Assembly: GCF_024347395.1 (NCBI RefSeq) | Contig: NZ_AP025472.1 | Span: 2,108,001 to 2,172,000, forward strand | Reading direction: 5' to 3' | Length of the DNA: 64,000 nt | Source: Vibrio cortegadensis | GTDB taxonomy: Bacteria; Pseudomonadota; Gammaproteobacteria; Enterobacterales; Vibrionaceae | Shown here: positions 25,984-34,736 of the stretch, piece by piece | Layout of the letters: every line of letters starts with the position of its first letter | How positions within the stretch are numbered: position 1 is the stretch's first letter | Program-made: the position numbers and the translations under genes | Notes under the pieces: generated by a model | Told to the model about the DNA's origin: nothing | The model's input: the letters and a program-made list of their open reading frames with translations, nothing else | Database searches by the model: none

Positions 25984-27171
25984 ATGAAATTTTCCAACGT
26001 GAAGCCAGCGGTTTTATTCAGCTTAACACTAGTTAGCGCAACGGCTGTACTTGCTAAGCCAGAGTCGCATCCCATCATAACTGAGTCAGGGATCGCCATC
26101 GTGCCCTTTCTCAATTTATCAACAGGTTACAATGATAATATCGCTAAATCAGACAGTAATTTTGATCGCTCTAGCTTTTCCATTGTAGAGCCTGGAGTAA
26201 GCGTCGCATTTGAACCAACAGGGCAAAAACATGTAGCCGTTTACCGCCTACAGCGTGGTGATTTTTTTAGCTCAAGTAAAGATAACTTTACCGATCATTT
26301 CTTTGATTGGTCAAGTCAGTGGGATCTTCATTCAAAACACAAAGTGAACCTAAACTATTCACTTGCATTAGCTCATGAAAGCCGCGGTGATAACGAAGAA
26401 ACTCTCAACCTTTTATACAACAAATACCACAGTACTCAAGTGAACATTGGTTACATCTACGGTGGCGACAATAGCAAAGGAAAACTAGAAACAAATCTAG
26501 GATGGGGAGAGCTTGATTACAAAAATAATCAACAAGTCACCCAATATCAAAGTTGGGAAGAGCTACGCTTCAATAGCACATTTTATTACGATGCACTTCC
26601 AAAAACATCTCTGCTGTTTCAAATCATAGCGAACGATAGAACCTATGACCTTACGGCTCCAGGTTCATCATCCAAGGACAGTAAGCACTACTTTACTTAT
26701 TTGGGCACATCTTGGGACGCGACAGAGAAACTACAAGGTAGTGCAAAACTTGGTGCGCAATATAAGAACTTTGATTCATCCTTACGAGATGATTTTAAAT
26801 CATTCTCCTGGGATATTAATGTCACTTATCTCATTAGATCATATTCAGCCATCCAACTCATCACCAATAGACGCTCTATGGATGCTGATGGGATTGGTAA
26901 TGCTATTGATGCGAAAAACTATAACGTCAATTGGGTCCATAACTGGAATCAAAAAGTTTCAACTAAAGCTGAAATATCACGATTGGACGAAGACTATATT
27001 GGATCGGCACGAAAAGACGAAACGACCAACCTTACTTTAAATTTTGACTATGATTTTCGCCGATGGCTAACTCTCAGACTAGGCTATGGTATTGAGTCCA
27101 AAGACTCCAATATAAATACAATGAATTATGATCAGAATATCTATTATTTGGCCATTGAAGGTGTGATGTAA
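25984..27171 (+). CDS. vpsM: VpsM-like outer-membrane beta-barrel protein
   Basis: A 395-residue protein with a signal peptide (cleavage near TAVLAKP) and a body of alternating polar/aromatic strands typical of an outer-membrane beta-barrel (many short segments such as LTLRLGYGIESKDSN). Its place between vpsL and vpsN equals V. cholerae vpsM. It may provide the outer-membrane pore for the polymer together with the short export protein encoded next, similar to barrel plus OPX pairs in other bacteria; this is inference. It lies 21 bases after vpsL and 6 bases before vpsN. Confidence 0.82.
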   Translation: MKFSNVKPAVLFSLTLVSATAVLAKPESHPIITESGIAIVPFLNLSTGYNDNIAKSDSNFDRSSFSIVEPGVSVAFEPTGQKHVAVYRLQRGDFFSSSKDNFTDHFFDWSSQWDLHSKHKVNLNYSLALAHESRGDNEETLNLLYNKYHSTQVNIGYIYGGDNSKGKLETNLGWGELDYKNNQQVTQYQSWEELRFNSTFYYDALPKTSLLFQIIANDRTYDLTAPGSSSKDSKHYFTYLGTSWDATEKLQGSAKLGAQYKNFDSSLRDDFKSFSWDINVTYLIRSYSAIQLITNRRSMDADGIGNAIDAKNYNVNWVHNWNQKVSTKAEISRLDEDYIGSARKDETTNLTLNFDYDFRRWLTLRLGYGIESKDSNINTMNYDQNIYYLAIEGVM

Positions 27172-27177
27172 CTTACG

Positions 27178-27696
27178 ATGAAGTACGTGCTAGTAATTAT
27201 TTTAAGCTGTCTGTCCTTGTCTGTTCTGGCAAGTGAAGCGCTATACAAGTTAGGTGTTGGCGACCAAATAAAAATTCAAGTTTATAATGAACCTGAGCTT
27301 TCTATGGAAATTCGCATCAGTGATAGCGGGCAAATAGACTACCCATTCTTAGGGCAAGTAAAACTCAAAGACAAAACGATAGAAGAAGTAAAAGTAGATA
27401 TTCACGATGGGTTACTCGACGGCTACTTGATCAACCCGAATGTATTCGTAAGTGTGGTTGAATATCGCCCATATTACATTAATGGTGAAGTCGAGAATTC
27501 GGGTAGCTACCCATACAACCCTGGTTTAACAGTAAATAAAGCCATTACAATTGCTGGCGGCTTTACCGAACGAGCATCTAAAAAGAATATCTATATCTCG
27601 TCAAGTGATGATCCAAATATCAAGGCAACAAAAGTTACCTTGCTTCACAAAATTCAGCCCGGTGACATTCTCACTATCGAAGAAAGCTTTTTTTAG
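27178..27696 (+). CDS. vpsN: VpsN-like short polysaccharide export (OPX) protein
   Basis: A 172-residue periplasmic protein with a signal peptide (MKYVLVIILSCLSLSVLAS). The Poly_export domain starts at LYKLGVGDQIKIQVYNEPEL and is followed by one SLBB-like segment (YYINGEVENSGSYPYNPG, then TVNKAITIAGGFTERASK). It lacks a lipobox and the C-terminal outer-membrane helix of full-length Wza (about 370 residues). It therefore cannot form the outer-membrane channel alone and probably works with the VpsM barrel. The upstream gene ends 6 bases before it. No good Shine-Dalgarno sequence is visible, so translational coupling to vpsM is likely. Confidence 0.9.
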   Translation: MKYVLVIILSCLSLSVLASEALYKLGVGDQIKIQVYNEPELSMEIRISDSGQIDYPFLGQVKLKDKTIEEVKVDIHDGLLDGYLINPNVFVSVVEYRPYYINGEVENSGSYPYNPGLTVNKAITIAGGFTERASKKNIYISSSDDPNIKATKVTLLHKIQPGDILTIEESFF

Positions 27697-27703
27697 GTCT
27701 CCC

Positions 27704-29911
27704 ATGGAAAACTCATTAATTAACAATAAATTGAATACAGATGAACCTCTGAATATTCGCCACTACTTTACCATTTTACTGAACTACAAATGGCGCATTC
27801 TCCTATTCTCAATAATGATGACAGCAATTGCAGTTCTGATTGTGCTATCAATACCATCACAATATACCGCAAAAGCTTCATTGCTCATTGAATCAAAACA
27901 AGCAAAAGCGGTCTCCATCGAAGACGTTTACGGTATTGATACAAAAAGCCAGGAATACTACCTTACTCAAATTGAAATTTTGAAGTCAGATCGAATTGCT
28001 GAAGAGGTTATTGCTCGTCTAAATTTAAACAGTAATCCAGAATTTGATCCAACCGTTGAAAAAAAACCAATGTTTGGATTGAATATTGACATTTTTGAAC
28101 AATTTCCAGTCTTGAAAGCCTTCAAAAAAGAAGAGGTTCCTGCGTCAATAGAAGCGGCAGCGTATCGCAACAGCCGCTTGGTTCTTGCCAAATTCAAGCG
28201 GGGCCTAGAAATTAGGCCTATCAGAAAAACTCAGCTCGTGAGTATTCTTTATACAAGCAAGGATCCAAAACTATCAGCAAACATTGCCAATGAAATTGGT
28301 CGTGTTTTTATGGATAGCCACATTGAAGCAAAACTGGAAGTCGAGTTGAAAGCCAATACATGGCTAAACAATCGCATGGAAGAGTTAAGAGGAAAGTTAA
28401 GAACATCTGAAGCACAAATGCAAGACTTCTTAAAAACCGAAGGTCTGGTTGATATCAAAGGTGTAGAGAGCTTAGCATCTCAAGAACTTGCCGAGCTAAC
28501 ATCACAACTCAATAAAACCAGAGATCGCAGAGTTGCAGCTGAAACTCTGTTTTTAGTCGCTCAATCATACAGCCGTAAAGATAGTGATTTGTCTTCGCTC
28601 GCCTCTATTCCTGAAATATCCAATCACCCTATTATACGTGATGTAAAACTCGCTGAAGTTCAAGCTGAAAGAAAGGTTTCAGACTTATCTAAACGTTACG
28701 GTCCTAAACACCCATCTCTCAAGTCAGCACAAGCAGAATTAACATCCGTAAAACGAAACCTGAACTCTGAACTCAGACAGTTATTAAATGGTATCAATAA
28801 TGAACTTCAAGCAGCGAAGCAGGCGGAAAAGTCATTACATAGAGAATTAAAGAAAAGAAAACTAGAGTTTCAAACACTCACTGTAAAAAATGCAAAATAT
28901 TCTGAATTAAAACGCGAAGTACAAACCAATAGCGAGCTATTTGACCTATTTCTTAGTCGTCAGAAAGAGACCAGCGCATCCAGTGACTTTAATGCGACCA
29001 TTGCGCGTTTTACTGATTTTGCAAATCCTCCATTGTCACCAAGCAAGCCAAACAGAAAACTAATTGTGGTACTGGTTTTTATAGCCTCTTTCGGATTTGC
29101 TTGTGTCATGGCATTCATGGCCGATGCAGTCAATGACACGTTCGTTGATATCAAACAAGTAGAAAAACAGCTTTCATTAAGCATTTTAGGCGTAATTCCA
29201 GAAATAAAAGTGAAAGGTCAGTTAAAGCTTAAGTCCTACTTTGATAGTAAATTCAGAGATTTAACAGAAGCGATCAGAACAATTCGAACAGGATACTTGC
29301 TCGCCAACACCAACAAAGAAGCCCATGTTGTGATGGTCACATCATCGTTGCCAGAAGAAGGAAAGACAACTTCAAGCATCAACTTAGCTTTTTCGCTTTC
29401 ACAAATGGAAAAAACACTTCTTATAGATTGCGACTTAAGAAAACCATCTATTGCACATCGCTTTGATGTTCCAGGGTCTCAACCTGGTGTAACCAACTTG
29501 CTCACGAGAACTCATAGCTATAAAGATTGCATATACACAGATGAAGAGTCGAATTTAGATATTTTGACGGCAGGTGTTTTAACCAATAACCCGTTAGAGC
29601 TTATTTCTTCAGAGGAATTTAAATTATTAATAAATAAGCTAAAAACTGTCTACACAAGGATTGTTATTGATACACCACCTTGCCTTGCAGTAAGTGATAG
29701 CTTTATGCTGACTCAATATGTCGACTCGACGATATTAGTCATTAATGCGGCACATACTAGAACTAAAGTTGTCCGTGATGTGGTCGGAAAATTAGCACAG
29801 CAAGGCGTCAGAATTGATGGCGTTATTCTAAACAAACTAAACGTCAAGAAAGCAGCACATTATGGTGGATATCATCAGTACCAATCCTACTATGGTTCTG
29901 AAAACTCTTAA
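27704..29911 (+). CDS. vpsO: VpsO-like polysaccharide co-polymerase / BY-kinase
   Basis: A 735-residue Wzc-type protein controlling polymer length and export. It has an N-terminal Wzz domain with a first transmembrane helix (near LNYKWRILLFSIMMTAIAVL), a long periplasmic coiled coil, a second helix (near LIVVLVFIASFGFACVMAF) and a cytoplasmic kinase. The kinase shows Walker A (SLPEEGKTT), Walker A' (LLIDCDLRKPS) and Walker B (RIVIDTPPCL). The C-terminal tail is a tyrosine cluster (YGGYHQYQSYYG), the usual autophosphorylation site. The start at MENSLINNK is chosen since the upstream part of the frame overlaps vpsN. The phosphatase would be VpsU. Confidence 0.94.
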   Translation: MENSLINNKLNTDEPLNIRHYFTILLNYKWRILLFSIMMTAIAVLIVLSIPSQYTAKASLLIESKQAKAVSIEDVYGIDTKSQEYYLTQIEILKSDRIAEEVIARLNLNSNPEFDPTVEKKPMFGLNIDIFEQFPVLKAFKKEEVPASIEAAAYRNSRLVLAKFKRGLEIRPIRKTQLVSILYTSKDPKLSANIANEIGRVFMDSHIEAKLEVELKANTWLNNRMEELRGKLRTSEAQMQDFLKTEGLVDIKGVESLASQELAELTSQLNKTRDRRVAAETLFLVAQSYSRKDSDLSSLASIPEISNHPIIRDVKLAEVQAERKVSDLSKRYGPKHPSLKSAQAELTSVKRNLNSELRQLLNGINNELQAAKQAEKSLHRELKKRKLEFQTLTVKNAKYSELKREVQTNSELFDLFLSRQKETSASSDFNATIARFTDFANPPLSPSKPNRKLIVVLVFIASFGFACVMAFMADAVNDTFVDIKQVEKQLSLSILGVIPEIKVKGQLKLKSYFDSKFRDLTEAIRTIRTGYLLANTNKEAHVVMVTSSLPEEGKTTSSINLAFSLSQMEKTLLIDCDLRKPSIAHRFDVPGSQPGVTNLLTRTHSYKDCIYTDEESNLDILTAGVLTNNPLELISSEEFKLLINKLKTVYTRIVIDTPPCLAVSDSFMLTQYVDSTILVINAAHTRTKVVRDVVGKLAQQGVRIDGVILNKLNVKKAAHYGGYHQYQSYYGSENS

Positions 29912-30618
29912 TGACCAATTCAAAAGTACAATATAATTTTTATTTCAAACCTCTTAGATGGCTTGCCATCTTTGGGGCCTTGGCGATGGTATATTTCTCA
30001 TTCTGCTTTGGCGTAGCATCTGTCTACGCCTCTGCTGCCGAGAAAAATATAGAGCGTTGGTCCATTCGTCCAGATAGCGTAACATTAGAAAACGTATCAG
30101 AAACAAAAACAATCGCATTAAAAGCAATTAGTCTCCAACCTTCTCATCCTCACTACTTCAATATACTAGGTAAGATCTATGAGTGGGAAGCCTTTCTCAA
30201 GAATTCAACTGACAGAAAAAATAGTTTGATCCACGCTAAAAATGCTTATTTAGAAAGCACATCATTAAGACCAATATGGCCTGATACTTGGGCCGATTTG
30301 ATTGTAGTCGACTCGCAATTAGATAGTAAAAATATCGTGCAATATATAAATAAAGCCGATAAATATGGGCCATTTACGCCTAAAGTAAACCAAACCGTTT
30401 CACAAATTGGACTCATAAACTGGCAATTATTTACCTCACCACAAAAAAAACTAGCGCTAGATCATGCAGCACGAGCTTTAACTCATCCCAAAACCAGGGG
30501 TGACATGTATCGTTACCTTAAATCACAAGGCCAATTACACTCTGTATGTACTGCTATTGTTAAACACTCTAGAGACTATAATAAGAATGTTCCTCTTTGC
30601 GATAGGTTTCTACAATGA
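29911..30618 (+). CDS. vpsP: VpsP-like membrane-anchored helical protein
   Basis: A 235-residue protein with one N-terminal transmembrane helix (about 14-40) and a periplasmic helical region that looks TPR-like (SLQPSHPHYFNILGKIYEWE and SLRPIWPDTWADLIVVDSQL). Its start overlaps the vpsO stop by one base (TAATG) and its end overlaps vpsQ by four, showing tight operon coupling. Position and size equal V. cholerae vpsP. The exact role in polysaccharide assembly is unknown. No catalytic motif is seen. Confidence 0.8.
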   Translation: MTNSKVQYNFYFKPLRWLAIFGALAMVYFSFCFGVASVYASAAEKNIERWSIRPDSVTLENVSETKTIALKAISLQPSHPHYFNILGKIYEWEAFLKNSTDRKNSLIHAKNAYLESTSLRPIWPDTWADLIVVDSQLDSKNIVQYINKADKYGPFTPKVNQTVSQIGLINWQLFTSPQKKLALDHAARALTHPKTRGDMYRYLKSQGQLHSVCTAIVKHSRDYNKNVPLCDRFLQ

Positions 30619-31061
30619 ATTCCACAATAAATAAAGTGATTAATAGACGCCCGATAGCACTGCTCGTTTTGACCTTAATCTCACTGGGCACCGCTCTACT
30701 CTCTCTATCGAAAACATTGAATAGCCATGGCAATAGCACATATTTGTTGGAGTACTACCTCGGGGGAGATTTATATTTACATTTTATCTGCGCTTTGCTC
30801 ATTGCACTGATGTTTATTAGGGTACTTACAGCATTGCATGGCGTTAAATTCAGTACGATCTTCGCTTTTATTACAATTTCTTCATTTTGCTTGATTGATG
30901 AAAGTTTACAAATATTTTCAAGTACGAGGACATTCTCTTGGCTAGATATTACAGCAAGTTTATCCGGTATAACTTTTGCTGTTGTTATCGCTTATATGCT
31001 CAATCATGCTCATGGTCAACTAAAATATCGAACGAAAAAATATATTGTCGAAAAAACCTAA
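30615..31061 (+). CDS. vpsQ: VpsQ-like VanZ-family membrane protein
   Basis: A 148-residue inner-membrane protein with four hydrophobic helices. The VanZ-like pattern is visible: an acidic residue and His in the second helix (GGDLYLHFICAL), then DESLQIFSSTRTFSWLDI and a following glycine helix. Its ATGA overlap with vpsP and its place at the end of L-M-N-O-P match V. cholerae vpsQ. VanZ-like proteins in such loci have no agreed function. A gap of about 130 bases follows before the next gene. Confidence 0.85.
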   Translation: MNSTINKVINRRPIALLVLTLISLGTALLSLSKTLNSHGNSTYLLEYYLGGDLYLHFICALLIALMFIRVLTALHGVKFSTIFAFITISSFCLIDESLQIFSSTRTFSWLDITASLSGITFAVVIAYMLNHAHGQLKYRTKKYIVEKT

Positions 31062-31188
31062 TTATCTGGAAAATAGACATAATCAGATCGCCTTAAAAAT
31101 GAGAAATAGACGGTTTTTACTCTAGCCATCCTATATTAGCAGCAATAACATAATTATAATTTGTCTATCTGGAATATAGGATACAGAC

Positions 31189-32100
31189 ATGAAAAAAACA
31201 CTTTGGCTAGTACTACTCATCACAATTTCATTAGGATTAACCGTTGCATTAACGTTACCTAATATAAACAATAAAACAAACACGGCTTGTTCAAGCACTG
31301 AGGCAATAAAAGAACAGTTAGAGCAGGCAGATGACCTTGTAGGCTTAGTCAAGAAATTGTCTGCACAATGCCCTAAAATGGCAAAAGAAATAGCTAAACT
31401 GGCTTCTTTAATACAACCCACTTTAATGGCAGAAATCCTAAAGTCGGTTTTGGAAATTGTTCCTAATAGTGATATTGCAGAATTAACAGCAATGCTTGTT
31501 GAAATCGCACCTAAAAATTTACAAGCTGAACTTGTACAAATTGCTGTAGAAGTAAATCCAGCTCTAGCGCAAGAGATCGTTGATGCTGTGGCTAAAATAG
31601 GAGCGATGGATCCAACAGATATAATTTTAGCTGCAATTAGTGGCGGTGCTGACCCGGCAAGCATTACTGAACCAACAGCCGCAGGTACACCGACCGCTGG
31701 AGCATTAGTTGCCGCTGATAATTTACCTGTGACAAACGATAACTCTATCCTTGTCAACTCCCCGACAGCAGATGGAACTTCTGAAACAGTTAATACACCT
31801 GCGGCGAACAGACCAGTTTTAACGACGAATACGCCTGCAGTTGCTAGTTCTCCGATAACGATCAACTCTCCGGCTGCCGATAACACTCCTATCGCAAACA
31901 ATGCACCTGTGAGTAATACACCAGTGAATAATTCACCTGCAATTAGTGCTCCCGAAAACGGAAACTTACCTATTGCTAACTTACCGGTTACGGATGTACC
32001 TACGACACTACCAACCCCCCCTGTTCTGACAAACCCTGGAAACACATCCACTATAGGAACGGGTAGTGGTAGCGGCGGCGGTACCGCATCAACGAATTAG
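31189..32100 (+). CDS. Secreted or membrane-anchored protein with Thr/Pro/Ala/Asn-rich tail
   Basis: A 303-residue protein I cannot assign to a family. It has an N-terminal hydrophobic segment (about 5-23, signal peptide or anchor), then helical repeats of roughly 20-25 residues with alternating Ala/Leu and a recurrent P (for example VEIAPKNLQAELVQIAVEVN). From about residue 160 a low-complexity tail of repeated xTPxx/NSPxx units follows, ending in Gly/Ser (GSGSGGGT). The tail looks like a linker or wall/matrix-spanning region. It lies in the vps-II-type operon after vpsQ, so a role in matrix or export is likely but unproven. The 306-codon frame on the other strand is a low-complexity shadow. 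Confidence 0.75.
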   Translation: MKKTLWLVLLITISLGLTVALTLPNINNKTNTACSSTEAIKEQLEQADDLVGLVKKLSAQCPKMAKEIAKLASLIQPTLMAEILKSVLEIVPNSDIAELTAMLVEIAPKNLQAELVQIAVEVNPALAQEIVDAVAKIGAMDPTDIILAAISGGADPASITEPTAAGTPTAGALVAADNLPVTNDNSILVNSPTADGTSETVNTPAANRPVLTTNTPAVASSPITINSPAADNTPIANNAPVSNTPVNNSPAISAPENGNLPIANLPVTDVPTTLPTPPVLTNPGNTSTIGTGSGSGGGTASTN

Positions 32101-32156
32101 CACTCTATTATAATCCCCTTACCCCGGAGGTTGGTTAAGCTAACCTTCGTCATTTG

Positions 32157-33506
32157 ATGAACTATCGTATGCCTTTTATAGAAAAAATAACCTTTACCCT
32201 GTTCTTAATTTTCATCTTCTGGCTCCCCATACCTCTAGGAAGCAACCGCCCACTTGCTTGGTCTTTCAACGAAATATGGCTTGCTCTGATAATGCTATCT
32301 TGCTTGTTTATCTTCCCATTAAAGCATTGGGTCAACTGCATAAAACGAACAATTGTCATTGTATTACCACTTCTGATAACAGCAACATGGTCACTCATTC
32401 AAAGCATTCCGAACCTGCATTTATCTCAAGATCCTGGGTTAGTGTTAGTCTCTGCGCTTAAGGGATTTCACTATCTGCAACTTTGTTTAGTATCTTCAGT
32501 GCTTATCTATAATTCAACAACACTAAAATTGCTTGCCACTGTCATGCTCGCAGCCGGTATCACTCAGGCTTTTTATGCAAGCGTTATCAACCTACTCCAT
32601 CTTGATCATTCATTAATATTTGAATTGCCACTTGGAAGTAGAGCATCAGGCAGTTTTGTCTATCATAATCATCTGGCTAACTTCTTAATGCTAAACCTTT
32701 GTATTGGCTTTGGTCTGTTGACAGCTCAGCTAGCAGACTCAAAATCCGTTGGGATCAAAAACAATATGGCGCATTTTTTGTCTGTACTACTCAATGACAA
32801 AACGTTTGTGCGCCTCGGGCTAATAATAATGGTTATCGCATTGGTTTTGACACGTTCAAGGATGGGAAATGTGTCTTTCTTTATTGCACTAGTTGTAGGG
32901 TGTGCCCTCTTGCTAAAACACTATAAGTTGAAATCAAAAAGTGTTTATATTTTAATTTTCAGTCTATTCATTGTGGATACATTTATCGTCAGTAATTGGT
33001 TTGGACTTGAGAAAATAAAGCAAAGGCTTGTGGCGACGAGTTTAGAAACAGAGTCCAGAGATGATGTGATTGAATACTCACTTGCTGCTGTTAAAGAAAG
33101 ACCATTATCAGGCTTTGGCGCTGGTACTTTCTATTCAACTTTTCCGGCGTATAACCAAGGTAATGTCCAATTATTCTATGATCATACACATAATGATTAT
33201 ATCCAATTTACATTAGAGTACGGCCTAGTTAATGTCATGTTGTTAGGGGGAATGATTGTGCTCTCCGCACGCCACGGTCTTAAAGCCTTCAAAAGAAGAA
33301 AGAACCGACTAATGCGTGGAATTGGTCTGTCTTCATTAATGGCAATTATAGGCATGACTGTTCACATGAGTGTAGATTTCCCTCTACAAGCACCAGCAAC
33401 AGCAATGTATTTTATACTATGTTTAATGATGGCTCATTGGTCATTAAAGATTCCGAGTTCATCCTACAAAACTCGGGGAACTACAGTTGCCACAGTTAAC
33501 CACTGA
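32157..33506 (+). CDS. O-antigen ligase / Wzy-type polymerase family protein
   Basis: A 449-residue polytopic membrane protein of the Wzy_C/O-antigen ligase superfamily with about eleven helices. The family landmarks are visible: GSRASGSFVYHNHLANFLMLN before the long loop and AAVKERPLSGFGAGTFYS with DHTHNDYIQFTLEYG in it. It may polymerise or ligate the exopolysaccharide. It could correspond to V. cholerae rbmD, which I recall as belonging to this superfamily, but I am not sure. VpsF on the minus strand is a second polymerase candidate. The start is uncertain: TTG at 32154, ATG at 32157 and ATG at 32169 are all in frame, with GGAGG unusually far upstream. Confidence 0.88.
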   Translation: MNYRMPFIEKITFTLFLIFIFWLPIPLGSNRPLAWSFNEIWLALIMLSCLFIFPLKHWVNCIKRTIVIVLPLLITATWSLIQSIPNLHLSQDPGLVLVSALKGFHYLQLCLVSSVLIYNSTTLKLLATVMLAAGITQAFYASVINLLHLDHSLIFELPLGSRASGSFVYHNHLANFLMLNLCIGFGLLTAQLADSKSVGIKNNMAHFLSVLLNDKTFVRLGLIIMVIALVLTRSRMGNVSFFIALVVGCALLLKHYKLKSKSVYILIFSLFIVDTFIVSNWFGLEKIKQRLVATSLETESRDDVIEYSLAAVKERPLSGFGAGTFYSTFPAYNQGNVQLFYDHTHNDYIQFTLEYGLVNVMLLGGMIVLSARHGLKAFKRRKNRLMRGIGLSSLMAIIGMTVHMSVDFPLQAPATAMYFILCLMMAHWSLKIPSSSYKTRGTTVATVNH

Positions 33507-33540
33507 TAGGTTAAACAATAAATTAGCATCCTAATAACTA

Positions 33541-33577
33541 AAAACCCCCTATAACATCATCATAGAGGGTTTTTATG
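33541..33577. terminator. Shared terminator between the two convergent vps operons
   Basis: Inverted repeat AAAACCCCCTAT / ATAGAGGGTTTT with one mismatch and about 11 bases of loop, A run on the left and T run on the right. It separates the plus-strand operon from the minus-strand operon. Confidence 0.8.
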
Positions 33578-33597
33578 CCACATATTTGTCAACAAAG

Positions 33598-34653
33598 CTA
33601 ATAGCCTAAGATATACCTACTATGATTAGGAATTAATTTTTTCACGGATAACGATGCAATAATACAAGCTGATAGCAGCAACCCAACGAAAAAGACAAAG
33701 AACAACCATGAGTCTAATTGAATATAATGTAAATTAAGCCTTGATATGATACTGATAACAAATGGGTGGATAAAGAATGCAGCGAAACTAGTTGATGCAA
33801 TAACATTTATGTATTTGTTGTCCACATCCTCAAATCGATGTAGAAGTACCATAAAGAAGAAACACAATGCAATCTTTTGAATAAACATTAAATCTAAGCC
33901 CACAAATTCAAAAGGCTGTTTATGAGAACTCCCCTCACATCCCCAATAGATTTGCAATAAAAGCACTAAGAAAATAAAAACAAAGATATAAATTTCTTTA
34001 CTTCCTAGGTATTTGTATATGTGGTTTTTATGAATCGAGGCCACCATTCCAATCAAGTATACTGGTGTAAAATAGACAAAACTCTGAATGACATTGATAT
34101 TATCAATTGGGCGATGGATGAAAACCGCAACTAGTGATAATAATATGATAATCATCATCTGAAACTTTAAGTTTAAACGAATAAACATCACGTGTATGGG
34201 AGAAAGAAAAAAGGTTATCATGATAAATGGGATATACCAGTAAGCAGTAATAAATCTTCCAGAGATATAATACTTAATAATGGGTACAATATATTCGCTT
34301 AAAATCCCCTCACCATTGGGGAGGAAATATCCGTCAAAGGCACTACTCTGTGTTACCACATAGAGTGTAATAGGAGCTAATCCTATGATTAAATATGGAT
34401 ACAGCACATTTTGACATTTTTTAATGATGAACTTTTTATGGTTAAACTTTGAATAAAATACATGATGAAACAGAAACCCTGAGATAAAAACAAAGAGTGA
34501 TGTCCCACCCGATATAAAATTCATTACAGCTTTATCAAATAAACTATCAAAACTCATCCCAACCACTGAAAAAGAGTGCCCTGAAATGATAAACAAGATT
34601 GCAATAGCTCTAAATTGCGTAAAAGAGTTGATATGCATGGAAGCCCTAAACAA
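33598..34653 (-). CDS. Acyltransferase family 3 membrane protein
   Basis: A 351-residue integral membrane acyltransferase (OafA/NolL/YrhL type) with about ten helices. The N-terminal FTQFRAIAILFIISGHSFS carries the R and the presumed catalytic His of the family. It probably adds an acetyl or other acyl group to the polysaccharide from the periplasmic side. It is the last gene of the minus-strand operon, 83 bases after vpsK, and it has no counterpart I recall in the V. cholerae vps-I operon. A second Met five codons downstream is an alternative start. The base composition is clearly AT-rich. Confidence 0.85.
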   Translation of the reverse strand: MFRASMHINSFTQFRAIAILFIISGHSFSVVGMSFDSLFDKAVMNFISGGTSLFVFISGFLFHHVFYSKFNHKKFIIKKCQNVLYPYLIIGLAPITLYVVTQSSAFDGYFLPNGEGILSEYIVPIIKYYISGRFITAYWYIPFIMITFFLSPIHVMFIRLNLKFQMMIIILLSLVAVFIHRPIDNINVIQSFVYFTPVYLIGMVASIHKNHIYKYLGSKEIYIFVFIFLVLLLQIYWGCEGSSHKQPFEFVGLDLMFIQKIALCFFFMVLLHRFEDVDNKYINVIASTSFAAFFIHPFVISIISRLNLHYIQLDSWLFFVFFVGLLLSACIIASLSVKKLIPNHSRYILGY

Positions 34654-34736
34654 TGACGCATAAATTATAATAAAACATGAATGATAAGGAGCAATTACCT
34701 AAATTTGATAAGCACCTAAGTACACTGGCATACTTC

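Noticed and set aside
27551..27703. 51-codon extension of vpsO into vpsN
   Set aside because: It overlaps vpsN coding sequence in another frame and has no family similarity; ATG at 27704 is adequate.
31131..32051. 306-codon open frame on the minus strand opposite the Thr/Pro-rich protein
   Set aside because: Its Val/Gly/Ala-rich, repetitive translation mirrors the low-complexity plus-strand gene. The plus frame has a signal-like N-terminus and lies in an operon in the same direction, so the minus frame is a shadow.
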